NCBI RefSeq assembly: GCF_900113765.1
Contig: NZ_FOQO01000001.1
Location: 1-64,000 of the forward strand
Reading direction: 5' to 3'
DNA from: Parapedobacter indicus
GTDB lineage: Bacteria; Bacteroidota; Bacteroidia; Sphingobacteriales; Sphingobacteriaceae
Length of the DNA stretch: 64,000 bases
Each line of letters opens with the position of its first letter. Position 1 is the first letter of the stretch. The notes below the pieces were generated by a model. That model ran no database searches. It had not been told where the DNA came from and saw only the letters and a list, made by a program, of their open reading frames with translations. Shown piece after piece: positions 8,910 through 18,993 of the stretch. The position numbers and the translations under genes were made by a program.

Positions 8910-9707
8910 ATGATTGGAAGGTGTCTTTTACTCCTCCTAATCTCCTGTGAAAGCCTCGCCCAAACCTACATCGGCCCAAACTACCAAGCCATGGGTTCTA
9001 CGGGTACTGCCCTCGAGGGGATTTACAGTCTGACGGCCAATCCGGCCGGTCTGGTGGGTGTGGAACGTCCTACGGCCAGTGTCAACCATCAACATCATTT
9101 TTTTTCCAACGATGTGACTACACAGGCTGCATTGTTGGGGGTGCCTACACATCTTGGATCTTTCGGATTGGCGTTGAATCGGTTCGGATTGAAGGCTGCT
9201 TATAACGATCTGAAAGCCAGTTTCTCTTTCGCTAAGCGCCTAGGGCCCCAGCTAGCGCTCGGCCTTTCTACCAGCTACCACCAGCTTCATATCCCGTCCT
9301 ACATAAATGTGTCTGCACTATCGGTAGATGTAGGAATGCAGTATCGATTTCCGAAAGGCATAATGATCGGGATGCAGTATACCAACGTGGGTAAAGCAAC
9401 CTATCGGCAGGCGGTATATGGGACGATCCCTGCTTACGTGAAAGCAGGAATTAGCTATCCGTGGCCCCAGGTCGTGGTCGCCGCAGAAATGGAATATCGC
9501 TTAACGCATCATGCATTGGATGGACATTTCGGCGTCGAATACACAATCGCGGATTTGTTATCTCTGCGCGGGGGCGTGTCTGTTAATCCGCTTCAACAAC
9601 ACGCCGGATTTGGATTGCGTTGGCAGCATTTCATATTGGATGCAGCAGCTACTTTCCACCCCCGGTTAGGAACAACCCCACAAATAGGAATCAGCTATGC
9701 GTTTTGA
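8910..9707 (+). CDS. outer-membrane beta-barrel protein, PorV/FadL-like
   Basis: A protein of about 265 residues with a signal peptide (MIGRCLLLLLISCESLAQ), then alternating beta-strand segments ending in aromatic GISYAF, typical of an outer-membrane barrel. The early motif GPNYQAMGSTGTALEGIYSLTANPAGL resembles the start of PorV/PorQ and other FadL-like Bacteroidota barrels, where an ANPAG-type turn is common. I chose the ATG at 8910 because an in-frame ATG at 8850 lies inside the terminator stem and would add a second hydrophobic stretch. The gene overlaps the next one by 11 bases, implying translational coupling. A role in type IX secretion or lipid transport is possible but not shown. Confidence 0.72.
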   Translation: MIGRCLLLLLISCESLAQTYIGPNYQAMGSTGTALEGIYSLTANPAGLVGVERPTASVNHQHHFFSNDVTTQAALLGVPTHLGSFGLALNRFGLKAAYNDLKASFSFAKRLGPQLALGLSTSYHQLHIPSYINVSALSVDVGMQYRFPKGIMIGMQYTNVGKATYRQAVYGTIPAYVKAGISYPWPQVVVAAEMEYRLTHHALDGHFGVEYTIADLLSLRGGVSVNPLQQHAGFGLRWQHFILDAAATFHPRLGTTPQIGISYAF

Positions 9708-11742
9708 TCGATACGTCATTTCGATAATAGGGCTGTTGCTTGCGTGCGATTTATACGGTCAATCGGAAACAGATCTACTCGTGGAGCGGTTGATGGAGTT
9801 TGTAGCCGAGGAGCAGACAGAGGGGTTTGACTTTTCAGAATTGGCAGAGCGGTTGGAGTACTATGCACGGCATCCGATCGACCTGAACCGGACGGATGGC
9901 AGCGAATTACAAGAATTGCAATTTATACCCCAGTTGTTTATTGATAATTTATTGGATCATCGCAATCGATCCGGAAGATTTGTATCCCGCTACGAACTGC
10001 AGGTAATTGAGGGCGTGGATACGGAATTGCTTCGGCTGATAGTACCTTACGTTACGGTTAATGCCCCGAATTCGTTATCGGGGATCCGTGCGCACCAATT
10101 GGTGAACGAGGGGACACACGATTTGATGGTCCGGTACGGGCGGACGCTTCAGCGGCGACGCGGATATACCATTACCGATACCAGTCGGTCCAGATACCTG
10201 GGCACGCCCGATCAACTATTTGTTCGATACCGGTATCATTTTGGCCGCGATTTACAAGTTGCTTTTAACATGAAAAAGGATGCCGGAGAAGCATTGTTTG
10301 GCGAAGCACAACGCGGTGGCTTCGATTTCTATTCAGGCAGCGTTTATGTACGTAATCAGGGGATGTTAAAAGGTTTGGTTGTAGGAGATTATGCCCTGCA
10401 GTTCGGTCAGGGATTGGCCATGTGGAATGGTTTGGGATTTGGCAAGAGTTCCATGGTTCAGGGCATGGCCCGACAATCCACGGGTTTGCGACCCTATACG
10501 TCTTCCAACGAGGTGCCCTTTTTGCGTGGAGCCGCCGCTACGATCGCAGGAGGACCCTTCTCGGTCACGCCGTTTGTTTCCAAACGTCGCCTTGATGGAT
10601 CGGTGTCATACACCGATGGTAGGCTTTCCATAGGTTCAATCGGTCAGACCGGGCTGCATCGTACACCGAATGAGATAGCCAACCGGGGTGCAGTGGCCCA
10701 ATGGGTATACGGCACAAATGCACAGTATGAATACAGACGTTTCCGGATTGGCGCAACGGCGTATCACACTCACTTCGGTGCGGCCATTCAGCCGCAGGAT
10801 CTCCTGCGTAATCAATATGCCTTCCGGGGTGCCAGCCTGTGGAATACCAGTCTGTATTACAATTATTCCTGGCAGGGAATATACCTATATGGCGAAGCAG
10901 CGCATAGCATCGGCAGCGGTTTCGCTTTCACAAATGGAATGATCGCCTCGTTGCATTCCCATCTTTCCGTGGCACTGCATTATCGGAATTACCAACGTGA
11001 TTATCATTCGTTTTTTAACCAAGGCATTGCGGAGGGAAGCGTCGCATCCAATGAACGGGGACTCTACTCCGGCCTGGTATACCATCCGAGCCGGGCCGTC
11101 GAGTGGGTATTGTATGGCGATTTTTTTCGCTTTCCCTGGTTGCGGTATCGGGTGGACGCACCCTCCCAAGGAGTCGATTTGCTTACGCAATTCACCTATA
11201 CATGGTATAAAAAGGCGGATGTATCCATTCGTTACCGATATAGGCAACGCGAAGAAAATGCTTCGATGGAATTGCCACATAATCGGGTGGTTGAGGTGCT
11301 GCGGCAGCAACTGCGTATAAGCGGGCAGTATAAAATCAGCGATGCATGGCGAATGCGGAACCGCGTGGAATTGACCCACTATCGGAAGGAAGGAGATGCG
11401 ACAGAGATTGGGTGGATGGTCTATCAGGACATTATCTTCAAACCGATGGCTGGCAAGCTAAGCGGTAACGCACGTATCGCGTTGTTTGGTACACCGGGAT
11501 ATAACTCGCGCATATATGCCTTTGAAAACAATGTGTTGTATGCGTACTCCTTTCCGCTCTATCACAACGATGGCATCCGCACGTATCTTAACCTTCGTTA
11601 TCGATTCGGTCGCAGGATGGATGTATGGTTGCGGTTTGCAACGTTCGTTTACCGTGGAGCAGAGGAGGTAGGAAGTGGGTTGGACACGATTGAAGGTAAC
11701 CAGCGGTCGGATGTACGGGTGCAGTTACGGTGGCAGTTTTAA
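9697..11742 (+). CDS. helix-hairpin-helix plus outer-membrane barrel protein
   Basis: A 681-residue protein with a signal peptide (MRFDRYVISIIGLLLACDLYGQ). A ComEA-like helix-hairpin-helix region spans about residues 60-125 (PIDLNRTDGSELQELQFIPQ, then a repeat RNRSGRFVSRYELQVIEGVD). A long beta-rich part with many Tyr/Arg alternations ends in VRVQLRWQF, as in outer-membrane barrels. Proteins of this build are common in Bacteroidota and are usually labelled only by the helix-hairpin-helix. The start overlaps the preceding barrel gene by 11 bases, so the two probably work together in the outer membrane. ComEA-type domains bind DNA, so a DNA-uptake role is conceivable, but nothing else here supports it. 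Confidence 0.8.
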   Translation: MRFDRYVISIIGLLLACDLYGQSETDLLVERLMEFVAEEQTEGFDFSELAERLEYYARHPIDLNRTDGSELQELQFIPQLFIDNLLDHRNRSGRFVSRYELQVIEGVDTELLRLIVPYVTVNAPNSLSGIRAHQLVNEGTHDLMVRYGRTLQRRRGYTITDTSRSRYLGTPDQLFVRYRYHFGRDLQVAFNMKKDAGEALFGEAQRGGFDFYSGSVYVRNQGMLKGLVVGDYALQFGQGLAMWNGLGFGKSSMVQGMARQSTGLRPYTSSNEVPFLRGAAATIAGGPFSVTPFVSKRRLDGSVSYTDGRLSIGSIGQTGLHRTPNEIANRGAVAQWVYGTNAQYEYRRFRIGATAYHTHFGAAIQPQDLLRNQYAFRGASLWNTSLYYNYSWQGIYLYGEAAHSIGSGFAFTNGMIASLHSHLSVALHYRNYQRDYHSFFNQGIAEGSVASNERGLYSGLVYHPSRAVEWVLYGDFFRFPWLRYRVDAPSQGVDLLTQFTYTWYKKADVSIRYRYRQREENASMELPHNRVVEVLRQQLRISGQYKISDAWRMRNRVELTHYRKEGDATEIGWMVYQDIIFKPMAGKLSGNARIALFGTPGYNSRIYAFENNVLYAYSFPLYHNDGIRTYLNLRYRFGRRMDVWLRFATFVYRGAEEVGSGLDTIEGNQRSDVRVQLRWQF

Positions 11743-11968
11743 CTAAACCTTCTAATTAGGTACAAATAGTACCCTTGTTACGCATGATTTCTGCATATTC
11801 TATGTGAATTTTCCCGATTAATTTCGCAACTCGAAACAGTGGTGTTATGTCGCTGTAAAATTTATTTTTTTTTCATGTCATCCTTTTATAAAAAGAAGTT
11901 GTTTCTAGAAAGATTCCAACGAACGCATCGAAGGTTGACCAATTATTAATACTAAACGTTCATGATTA

Positions 11969-14900
11969 ATGAAGATGAAAAGCCGTTACCATTACCTGAA
12001 GCAAACCATCCGGGTTTATGCCGCGCTGCAACTGATTATTTTATCAGTCCTTGTTACGTCGGCGTATCCACAGAACAAGTTTACATTTTCGGTGAAAGAC
12101 GAAACACTTGAAAAATTATTTCTGATCATTCAGAATCGGACTGATTATCAATTTATTTACAACAATGAAGATTTGGCAAAAGCACCATTGGTAACTATTG
12201 ATGCAAAAGACCTGGGGATTGAGAAAATTCTTCAAATGGGGTTTGAGCATACGGGGCTCGGCTTCCAGATACGCGACAATACGATCGTTGTTTCGCGGTT
12301 AAGACAATCACAGCCTCGGGAAATTACCGGTCGGGTAACAGATAACCGTGGTATGCCGCTTGCCGGAGCAACCGTTGCGGTTAAAGGAACGGCCGTTGCT
12401 ACCACGTCAAATGACGAGGGAAACTACCGGATTTCCGTTCCGGGGGGGCAAGGTACTTTAGTATTTACCATTATAGGATATGAAACGTTAGAACGCCCGG
12501 TGACAGCTTCAGCCACCATCAACGTTACATTGCAGGAATCTGTCAGTGACCTGGATGAAGTTGTTGTCGTGGGATACAGCTCAAAAAGTCTCTCAGAATT
12601 ATCTTCTTCTGTGGCGGTTGTCGATAGCGAAAAGCTAAAAGGAGTGACATCCCAAAACCTCGGATCCATGTTGCAGGGTAAAGTGCCGGGGCTGGTGATT
12701 TCGAATAGTTCAGGAAGACCCGGCCAAGCAACCAATGTGGTCGTAAGGGGAGTGGGGTCCATCGGAGCGGGCTATCAACCTTTGTATGTAGTTGATGGTA
12801 TCATTGGAGGATCGGCAGATCCGTTGGATATCGAATCAGTGACCGTACTTAAGGATGCCGCCGCTACCGGCCTGTATGGCTCTAGGGCGGCAAATGGGGT
12901 AATCATCATCACCACCAAGAGTGGGAAGAGCGGGAAGACCAAAGTAAGTTATTCCGGAACGTTAGGTTTTGCTGAGCACCAGGATGGGAATTTGCGGATG
13001 ATGGATGGAAATCAATTGTATGCACACCAATCGAACGCTTTTGAGAATTTTTACAATGCCCGCGTCGCGGCCGAGGATCCGAATTTTACGGGCATTTCTT
13101 TCCAGGACTACCTTGAGTCGGTTCTCCCAAGTTCGCGGATGCATACGAATACCAATTGGCAGGATATGTTGACGCGTAGGGGGACGTTGAACCGGCACCA
13201 GCTGGCATTGTCGGGAGGTAGCGAAAAAACAAGGTTTTATGTCAGCGGAAATTTGTACAATGAAACCGGAACGCTGATTAATACTTCGTTCAAAAGCGCG
13301 GGATTCCGGGCCAATCTCGAACACGATATATCCGACCGGTTTACACTGTTGTTTCGGGTCAATGGTACGAACGAGAGGTTGCCAAACGAGGTGCTGACAG
13401 GGCAGGAAGGTGTAAATGCCCAATATTTCATCAATATGCCCTGGGATTCGCCGTATGAAGCGGACGGTGTGACTCCTTATAACCCCATGAAGCCTGGTAG
13501 TGAATGGCTGGGAAACGCCAAGTCAAATTATTTTTATGATCGGGATCATTACTCAGACCTCACCAGAAATCTAAATCTGAACGGCGATGTCAAACTCACG
13601 GCTAAGCTAACGGATTGGATGTCATTTTCCACCTCGAATAGGTGGGGATTTTCGGGGGTTGATTGGACGCAGCTATTGGATCAGTACCACGTATTGGCGG
13701 TGGCTGAGAAGGGGCGGATTACCCAGGAGTATACCTATGAAAACTCATTTATTACTTCCAACCTGCTTAACCTTAGTCATCACATCGGGAAGCATAATCT
13801 CTCGGGTATCCTCGGACAGGAATATAACTACATTAAAAATCGGTTTACACAATCCGTGGGTATGGATGTGCCGCTGGGTCTTTCGGCAATCGGTGCTGCG
13901 GGCAGTCCGAAATCGGTGGATGGCAATACCGTGGAAACCGGTTTTTCTTCTTTTTTCGGGCAGGTTGACTATAACTATGACCGTAAATATTATTTCGTGG
14001 GTTCACTCCGGACGGATGGCTCATCGCGATTTGGTGCCAATAACAGGTGGGGAACATTTTATTCCCTGGGTGCCTCCTGGATGCTCAGTGAAGAATCGTT
14101 TTTGGCGGATAAGGCATGGTTGGACCTGTTGAAATTGAGGATGAGTTATGGTACGACAGGAAATGCGAATATTGCCAATTATTTATCGTTGGGAACATTT
14201 GTTTTCTCCGATGTATCGGGATATAACGGTAACTCCGGCGCGAGGCCCGCTCGGATTGCTAATCCGGATCTGACTTGGGAAATCGCTCAAACCGCAAATG
14301 TCGGTCTGGAACTTGCCATGTTTGGCCGATTTAAGGTAGAGTTGGATGCTTACAATAAGAGCAGCAAAGATCTGCTGCAAAATGTCCCATTGGCGGCGAC
14401 GACGGGCTTTTCAGGACAGCAGCGCAATGTCGGGGCGGTGCGCAACCGCGGTATCGATGTAAATTTGACTTCCACCAACCTAACCGGTGCCTTCCGATGG
14501 GAAACGGCTTTTAACATCAACATCAACCAAAGTAAAGTGATGTATCTAAACGACGGGGAGGATATTGCGTCTGGTAATAATATGCGGATCCGTGAGGGAC
14601 TGCCCCTCCGGTATTTCTATATGAAAGAATGGGCCGGTGTGGATCGTGAAACCGGCAAGCCGCTTTGGGTGCGTTGGGAAGATGAAAACGGAAACATCCT
14701 GCATGGAGCAAATAGCGATAATCCGGCGCATGTTACGACCACCTCAGTTTACAACGAAGCTAGCAATCTATTTATTCATTCTGCTTATCCAGACTTTACG
14801 GGTGGGCTCAGAAACGATTTCCAGTACAGGAATTTTGCGCTGAGTGTGCTTTGTACCTATGCCAGTGGGCAGCATGTTTTTTTCGGGCAACGCATGCAGA

Positions 14901-15289
14901 TCGATTCCGATGGGGCACATCCGTCGCACAACCAAATGGTGCCGGATGATGACTGGGTAAGGTGGGAGAAGCCGGGAGACAAGGCTACCCATCCACAATT
15001 GATTAACGGTGGAAACAACCAGTCGAATAATGTCTCGTCGCGGTACATCGAAGATGCCAGCTATTTCCGGGTACAGAATATTGGTCTCACCTACACCGTG
15101 CCACATCGATTTAATTGGTTGTCGAGACTTTCGCTGCAAGCGAGTATGGATAATGTTGCGGTCTTTACCGGATTCAGTGGTGGCGACCCCGACGTAAATA
15201 TGGAATCTCCGGTGATTAACCAAGGCGCCAACAGCGCCCGGTATTCGCCAACGCGTAAACTACTCATCGGACTGAATGCAGAATTTTAA
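11969..15289 (+). CDS. SusC/RagA TonB-dependent transporter with STN domain, locus 2
   Basis: An 1106-residue SusC transporter. It has a signal peptide (about residues 15-34), an STN (secretin/TonB short N-terminal) domain at about 36-110 (FTFSVKDETLEKLFLIIQNR), a carboxypeptidase-regulatory-like domain (EITGRVTDNRGMPLAGATVAV), the motif LDEVVVVGYS, a plug (PLYVVDGIIG, VLKDAAATGLYGSRAANGVI) and a barrel ending LLIGLNAEF. In the known scheme the STN domain contacts a FecR anti-sigma, and a sigma/FecR pair lies downstream in the same direction (18421-20186). The stop is directly followed by the SusD start. With two sulfatases in the cluster, a sulfated oligosaccharide is the likely cargo. Confidence 0.95.
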   Translation: MKMKSRYHYLKQTIRVYAALQLIILSVLVTSAYPQNKFTFSVKDETLEKLFLIIQNRTDYQFIYNNEDLAKAPLVTIDAKDLGIEKILQMGFEHTGLGFQIRDNTIVVSRLRQSQPREITGRVTDNRGMPLAGATVAVKGTAVATTSNDEGNYRISVPGGQGTLVFTIIGYETLERPVTASATINVTLQESVSDLDEVVVVGYSSKSLSELSSSVAVVDSEKLKGVTSQNLGSMLQGKVPGLVISNSSGRPGQATNVVVRGVGSIGAGYQPLYVVDGIIGGSADPLDIESVTVLKDAAATGLYGSRAANGVIIITTKSGKSGKTKVSYSGTLGFAEHQDGNLRMMDGNQLYAHQSNAFENFYNARVAAEDPNFTGISFQDYLESVLPSSRMHTNTNWQDMLTRRGTLNRHQLALSGGSEKTRFYVSGNLYNETGTLINTSFKSAGFRANLEHDISDRFTLLFRVNGTNERLPNEVLTGQEGVNAQYFINMPWDSPYEADGVTPYNPMKPGSEWLGNAKSNYFYDRDHYSDLTRNLNLNGDVKLTAKLTDWMSFSTSNRWGFSGVDWTQLLDQYHVLAVAEKGRITQEYTYENSFITSNLLNLSHHIGKHNLSGILGQEYNYIKNRFTQSVGMDVPLGLSAIGAAGSPKSVDGNTVETGFSSFFGQVDYNYDRKYYFVGSLRTDGSSRFGANNRWGTFYSLGASWMLSEESFLADKAWLDLLKLRMSYGTTGNANIANYLSLGTFVFSDVSGYNGNSGARPARIANPDLTWEIAQTANVGLELAMFGRFKVELDAYNKSSKDLLQNVPLAATTGFSGQQRNVGAVRNRGIDVNLTSTNLTGAFRWETAFNININQSKVMYLNDGEDIASGNNMRIREGLPLRYFYMKEWAGVDRETGKPLWVRWEDENGNILHGANSDNPAHVTTTSVYNEASNLFIHSAYPDFTGGLRNDFQYRNFALSVLCTYASGQHVFFGQRMQIDSDGAHPSHNQMVPDDDWVRWEKPGDKATHPQLINGGNNQSNNVSSRYIEDASYFRVQNIGLTYTVPHRFNWLSRLSLQASMDNVAVFTGFSGGDPDVNMESPVINQGANSARYSPTRKLLIGLNAEF

Positions 15290-16795
15290 ATGAACGAACG
15301 AATGAAACGAAATAAACTTTCAAACCTACTGATGATCATCACCCTTTCGGTCTTTGCGAATGGGTGTGATGACCTGGATTATAAACCTATCAACCAGATC
15401 GACAACGAGACCATCGGCGGATCAGCGGAACTGTTGAGCAATCTTACCATGGGCACGTACAGCCGGCTGAGGGAACGAGAATATATGAGAAACCGGCATG
15501 TATCGCAGGAATATCCGAGTGATGATATCGTATTGTGCAAAACCACCGGCGATCATCTGTTATATTCCTACAATTACCAGCACCTTGTCAATTCAGGTAT
15601 CTCACTTAATTTTTGGCGACAAGCTTACTATGGAATTTATTCCGCGAATACAGTGATCGAAAAGATTCCCGATGATGCAAGTGAAAGCCTGTTACAACTG
15701 AAAGGGGAAAATTTGTTTCTGCGGGCACTGATGCACTTCGATTTGCTGCGAATGTTTTCACGCCCGTTTAATCAAAGTCCCGAGACCAATTTGGGCGTTG
15801 TGATTAAATCGACTACGGAAGAGCCGACACCACCTTCCAGGAGTACGGTAAAGGAAACGTATGATTTTATTGTCGGCGATTTATTGCGGGCCGCCGAGCT
15901 GATGCATGTGGATAAGTCCGCAATTTTCGCGTCAAAAGAAGCTGCATGGGCGTTGTTGGCACGGGTCTATCTATACATGGAAAATTATACCGAGGCAGAG
16001 ATATATGCAGACAAAGTCATTGAATCGGGAAAATATGAGTTACTGCCGACCGACCAATACCGCGTTTATTTCACCTTCCTTCCTGAAAACAACCGGGAGA
16101 CGATCTTTGCCATTAAATTGCGGGAGGTTGAAAATATGGGTAAGACCTCCATTGGATCCATGTATCACGGTGTCGGCGGTTGGGGCGAAATATTTGCATC
16201 TAAGCCGTTTAGAGACCTGATCTATAAAAACGAAAACGATGCCCGCATCCATTTCATCGATCCCGAATATACGCTCGATGGCAATGGGAACCGCATACCC
16301 GATCCGAACGAACATGCAGGATACAAAGTTAATATCCGGGATAACCAACCGAAATATTTTATCAATAAATACACCAACGAAGGCGGTGTACAGATGCTGT
16401 CCTCACCGGTGGTGATCCGGCTTGCAGAGCTATACCTGATCAAGGCGGAAGTATGTGCCAAAGGCGGTCGGGGAGAGGAAGCCCTGCAACTTGTCAATAT
16501 AATCAGGGAGCGGGCCGGCCTGACCGGATCGCAATTGTTTACCATGGATCATTTACAGGGATATGCCACTGTGCTTGATATCGTGTTGGACGAAAGGCGT
16601 TTGGAGCTTGCCTGGGAAGGCCACCGTGCATTTGACTGTTTCCGGAATGGCAGAGGGGTCGACAGAAGTTACGTTCCTGCCTTCGCTTGGGCGGGTCCCA
16701 AACGAATCATTTTACCGGAAGAAAATAGCATTGTTCACCTGATACCGGAAGAAGAGATCACTTTAAATCCCAATTTAATTCAAAATCCGTTATAA
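15290..16795 (+). CDS. SusD/RagB family lipoprotein, locus 2
   Basis: A 501-residue SusD partner of the preceding transporter; its ATG abuts the SusC stop codon. A second in-frame ATG at 15302 also gives a good lipoprotein leader (LSVFANGC, Cys at about 26 of the longer form). SusD features: LFLRALMHFDLLRMFSRPF in the helical N-terminal half, KEAAWALLARVYLYMENYTEAE in the TPR-like part, and VIRLAELYLIKAEVCAK with the C-terminal VLDERRLELAWEGHRAFDCFR. It ends PNLIQNPL, close to the canonical ending. Expected location is the cell surface, binding the sulfated glycan handled by locus 2. Confidence 0.94.
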   Translation: MNERMKRNKLSNLLMIITLSVFANGCDDLDYKPINQIDNETIGGSAELLSNLTMGTYSRLREREYMRNRHVSQEYPSDDIVLCKTTGDHLLYSYNYQHLVNSGISLNFWRQAYYGIYSANTVIEKIPDDASESLLQLKGENLFLRALMHFDLLRMFSRPFNQSPETNLGVVIKSTTEEPTPPSRSTVKETYDFIVGDLLRAAELMHVDKSAIFASKEAAWALLARVYLYMENYTEAEIYADKVIESGKYELLPTDQYRVYFTFLPENNRETIFAIKLREVENMGKTSIGSMYHGVGGWGEIFASKPFRDLIYKNENDARIHFIDPEYTLDGNGNRIPDPNEHAGYKVNIRDNQPKYFINKYTNEGGVQMLSSPVVIRLAELYLIKAEVCAKGGRGEEALQLVNIIRERAGLTGSQLFTMDHLQGYATVLDIVLDERRLELAWEGHRAFDCFRNGRGVDRSYVPAFAWAGPKRIILPEENSIVHLIPEEEITLNPNLIQNPL

Positions 16796-16833
16796 TTGTA
16801 GTTGAGAAGTAAAAAGTCAAAACCAATAAGACC

Positions 16834-18405
16834 ATGACATTGAGGATTGTTTATCAGACCGGAATACTCATGCTTTTGTTATCCGGATGTGGGACTAAAC
16901 CTGCCAAACAGGTGAAACGCCCCAATATCCTTGTCTGTATCGCCGATGACCAATCGTATCCGCATGCGGGAGCTTACGGTACCAAATGGATTAAGACACC
17001 TGCATTTGATCAGGTGGCCCGTGAAGGGATTTTGTTTGCTAATGCATATACACCCAATGCAAAGTGCGCACCGTCGCGCTCCTGCCTGCTTACAGGTAGA
17101 AACTCCTGGCAATTGGAAGAAGCGGCCAACCATTCGCCGTTTTTTCCGGCGAAGTTTAAAACCTATGCAGAAGTGTTGGAAAGCCACGGCTATGCCATTG
17201 GCTATACCGGGAAGGGCTGGGCGCCGGGCAATCCGGGAACGGTGGATGGCCACCGTCGCGAACTGCTCGGTCCGGCGTTCAATACCGCTAAACTTACTCC
17301 GCCTACTTCGCGGATTTCTGCAATTGACTATGCCGCTAATTTCAGGGAATTTATGGCTTCAAAGGACGCTGACCAACCGTTTTGTTTTTGGTTTGGTGCA
17401 ACGGAGCCCCACCGGCCTTATGAATTTGGTTCGGGACGCGATAAAGGTGGGAAAAACATCGATGAGATTGATGAACTTTATAAATTTTGGCCTGACGACG
17501 ATTCGGTGCGGATGGACTTGCTGGATTATGCCTATGAAATTGAACACTTCGACCGGCAATTGGCCAACATATTGGAAATCCTAAAGGAAACCGGAGAGTT
17601 GGACAACACATTGATTTTGGTGACTGCGGATAACGGTATGCCGTTTCCACGAATCAAAGGGCAGGCTTACGAGCGGTCCAACCACCTTCCATTGGCTGTC
17701 ATGTGGAAGGAAGGCGTACGCAATCCCGGACGTCAATATCAGCAATATGTGAGTTTCACGGACTTTGCGCCTACTTTTCTGGATGTCGCGGGGATCGATA
17801 CTGCCGGCAGCGGGATGGCGGCATTTGAAGGAAATAGCCTGAAACCCGTATTGGAAGATCGCAAAGATGCACATGTGAGAGATTATATGGTTATTGGCAA
17901 GGAAAGGCATGATGTAGGGCGCCCGCATGACTGGGGGTACCCCATACGAGGCATTCTAAAAGATAATTACCTCTATCTCCGCAATTTCGAACCCACCCGC
18001 TGGCCAGCAGGAAATCCAGAAACCGGATACCTGAACACCGATGGAGCACCTACCAAAAGTTTTATCCTCAACCAACGGCGATATCATGGGGTACATACGT
18101 TTTGGGAGCTCAACTTTGGTATGCGCCCCGAAGAGGAATTATATAATTTATCCACCGATACAGATTGTGTGAACAATCTTGCCAAAGACATACAATATGC
18201 GCAATTAAAGACGGAGTTACACGAAATATTAACGAAGGAACTGGAGGCGGAAGGCGACCCCAGGATTGCTGGAAACGGTGCGGTTTTCGATCAATACATC
18301 TATTCTGAAGAGCGATCCAGGAATTTCTATGAACGGTTTACGGCGGGCGAAGATATGCACGCCGGTTGGGTTAACGAAAGTGATTTCGAACCGTCGAATA
18401 AATAG
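16834..18405 (+). CDS. sulfatase (heparan N-sulfatase-like), lipoprotein
   Basis: A 523-residue type I sulfatase with a lipobox leader (LLLSGC, Cys 19). The active-site signature C-A-P-S-R begins at Cys 78 (TPNAKCAPSRSCLLTGRN); this Cys becomes formylglycine. Metal ligands are suggested by NILVCIADDQ (Asp 38-39) and TADNGMPFPR. The overall pattern (GAYGTKWIKTPAFDQ, SPFFPAKFKTYAEVLESHGY, GWAPG, FWFGATEPHRPYEFGSG) resembles heparan N-sulfoglucosamine sulfohydrolases (SulfAtlas S1_8 type), but the subfamily should be tested. It follows the locus 2 SusD by 38 bp and precedes the sigma gene. It would remove sulfate from glycan in the periplasm or at the surface. No maturase gene is in the window. 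Confidence 0.92.
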   Translation: MTLRIVYQTGILMLLLSGCGTKPAKQVKRPNILVCIADDQSYPHAGAYGTKWIKTPAFDQVAREGILFANAYTPNAKCAPSRSCLLTGRNSWQLEEAANHSPFFPAKFKTYAEVLESHGYAIGYTGKGWAPGNPGTVDGHRRELLGPAFNTAKLTPPTSRISAIDYAANFREFMASKDADQPFCFWFGATEPHRPYEFGSGRDKGGKNIDEIDELYKFWPDDDSVRMDLLDYAYEIEHFDRQLANILEILKETGELDNTLILVTADNGMPFPRIKGQAYERSNHLPLAVMWKEGVRNPGRQYQQYVSFTDFAPTFLDVAGIDTAGSGMAAFEGNSLKPVLEDRKDAHVRDYMVIGKERHDVGRPHDWGYPIRGILKDNYLYLRNFEPTRWPAGNPETGYLNTDGAPTKSFILNQRRYHGVHTFWELNFGMRPEEELYNLSTDTDCVNNLAKDIQYAQLKTELHEILTKELEAEGDPRIAGNGAVFDQYIYSEERSRNFYERFTAGEDMHAGWVNESDFEPSNK

Positions 18406-18420
18406 GGGAACCTTTAAGAA

Positions 18421-18993
18421 ATGGACGACAGTCAACTGGTGCTTCAATTTAAAGCGGGCAACGAAGCGGCATATAAGGCGCTCTTCGACCGTTTCAATAA
18501 ACGGCTGTTATACGTGGCCGAGGGAATTGTGTATGACCGTAATCTGGCTGAAGATATTGTGCAGGAAGTGTTCTGGAAGCTATGGGACCGACGAGTTCAC
18601 TTCAACGAAGTGCAATCCATCCGGGCATTTCTTTACCTCAGTGTTAAAAATGCATGCAGAAACCACTACAAACACGAAAAGGTAATTGAAAAATACCGGG
18701 CAAGGCAAGGCGAACCGATCGAGGATGATGTCGTACTGTCTAAGATTATTGAAGCGGAAGTGATGGAAAGTCTGTACCATGCCATCGAAAAACTGCCGAC
18801 AGGATGCCGGGAGGTGGTGCATCTTAGGTATTTTGAAGGAATGAGCATCCAGGAAGTGGCCGAACAGTTGAACATATCGGTCAATACGGTAAAAACACAA
18901 AAAATGAGAGCGCTTAGGTCGCTTCGTTTACAACTCAGGACGCTTTCGGTCGGTATGGCACTACTGATAGAGTTGCTTTTAATGGTTAAGTAA
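18421..18993 (+). CDS. ECF RNA polymerase sigma-70 factor, locus 2
   Basis: A 190-residue ECF sigma factor. Region 2 is visible as LYVAEGIVYDRNLAEDIVQEVFWKLW. Region 4 is PTGCREVVHLRYFEGMSIQEVAEQLNISVNTVKTQKMRALRSLR, with the helix-turn-helix IQEVAEQLNISVNTVKTQ. After region 4 the chain ends in a hydrophobic tail (GMALLIELLLMVK), a feature shared by all three ECF sigmas in this window. The FecR gene starts within its stop codon (TAATG), so the pair is translationally coupled. It begins 16 bp after the first sulfatase and is therefore in the middle of the enzyme operon. It presumably drives its own SusC locus when the STN-FecR signal is received. Confidence 0.94.
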   Translation: MDDSQLVLQFKAGNEAAYKALFDRFNKRLLYVAEGIVYDRNLAEDIVQEVFWKLWDRRVHFNEVQSIRAFLYLSVKNACRNHYKHEKVIEKYRARQGEPIEDDVVLSKIIEAEVMESLYHAIEKLPTGCREVVHLRYFEGMSIQEVAEQLNISVNTVKTQKMRALRSLRLQLRTLSVGMALLIELLLMVK

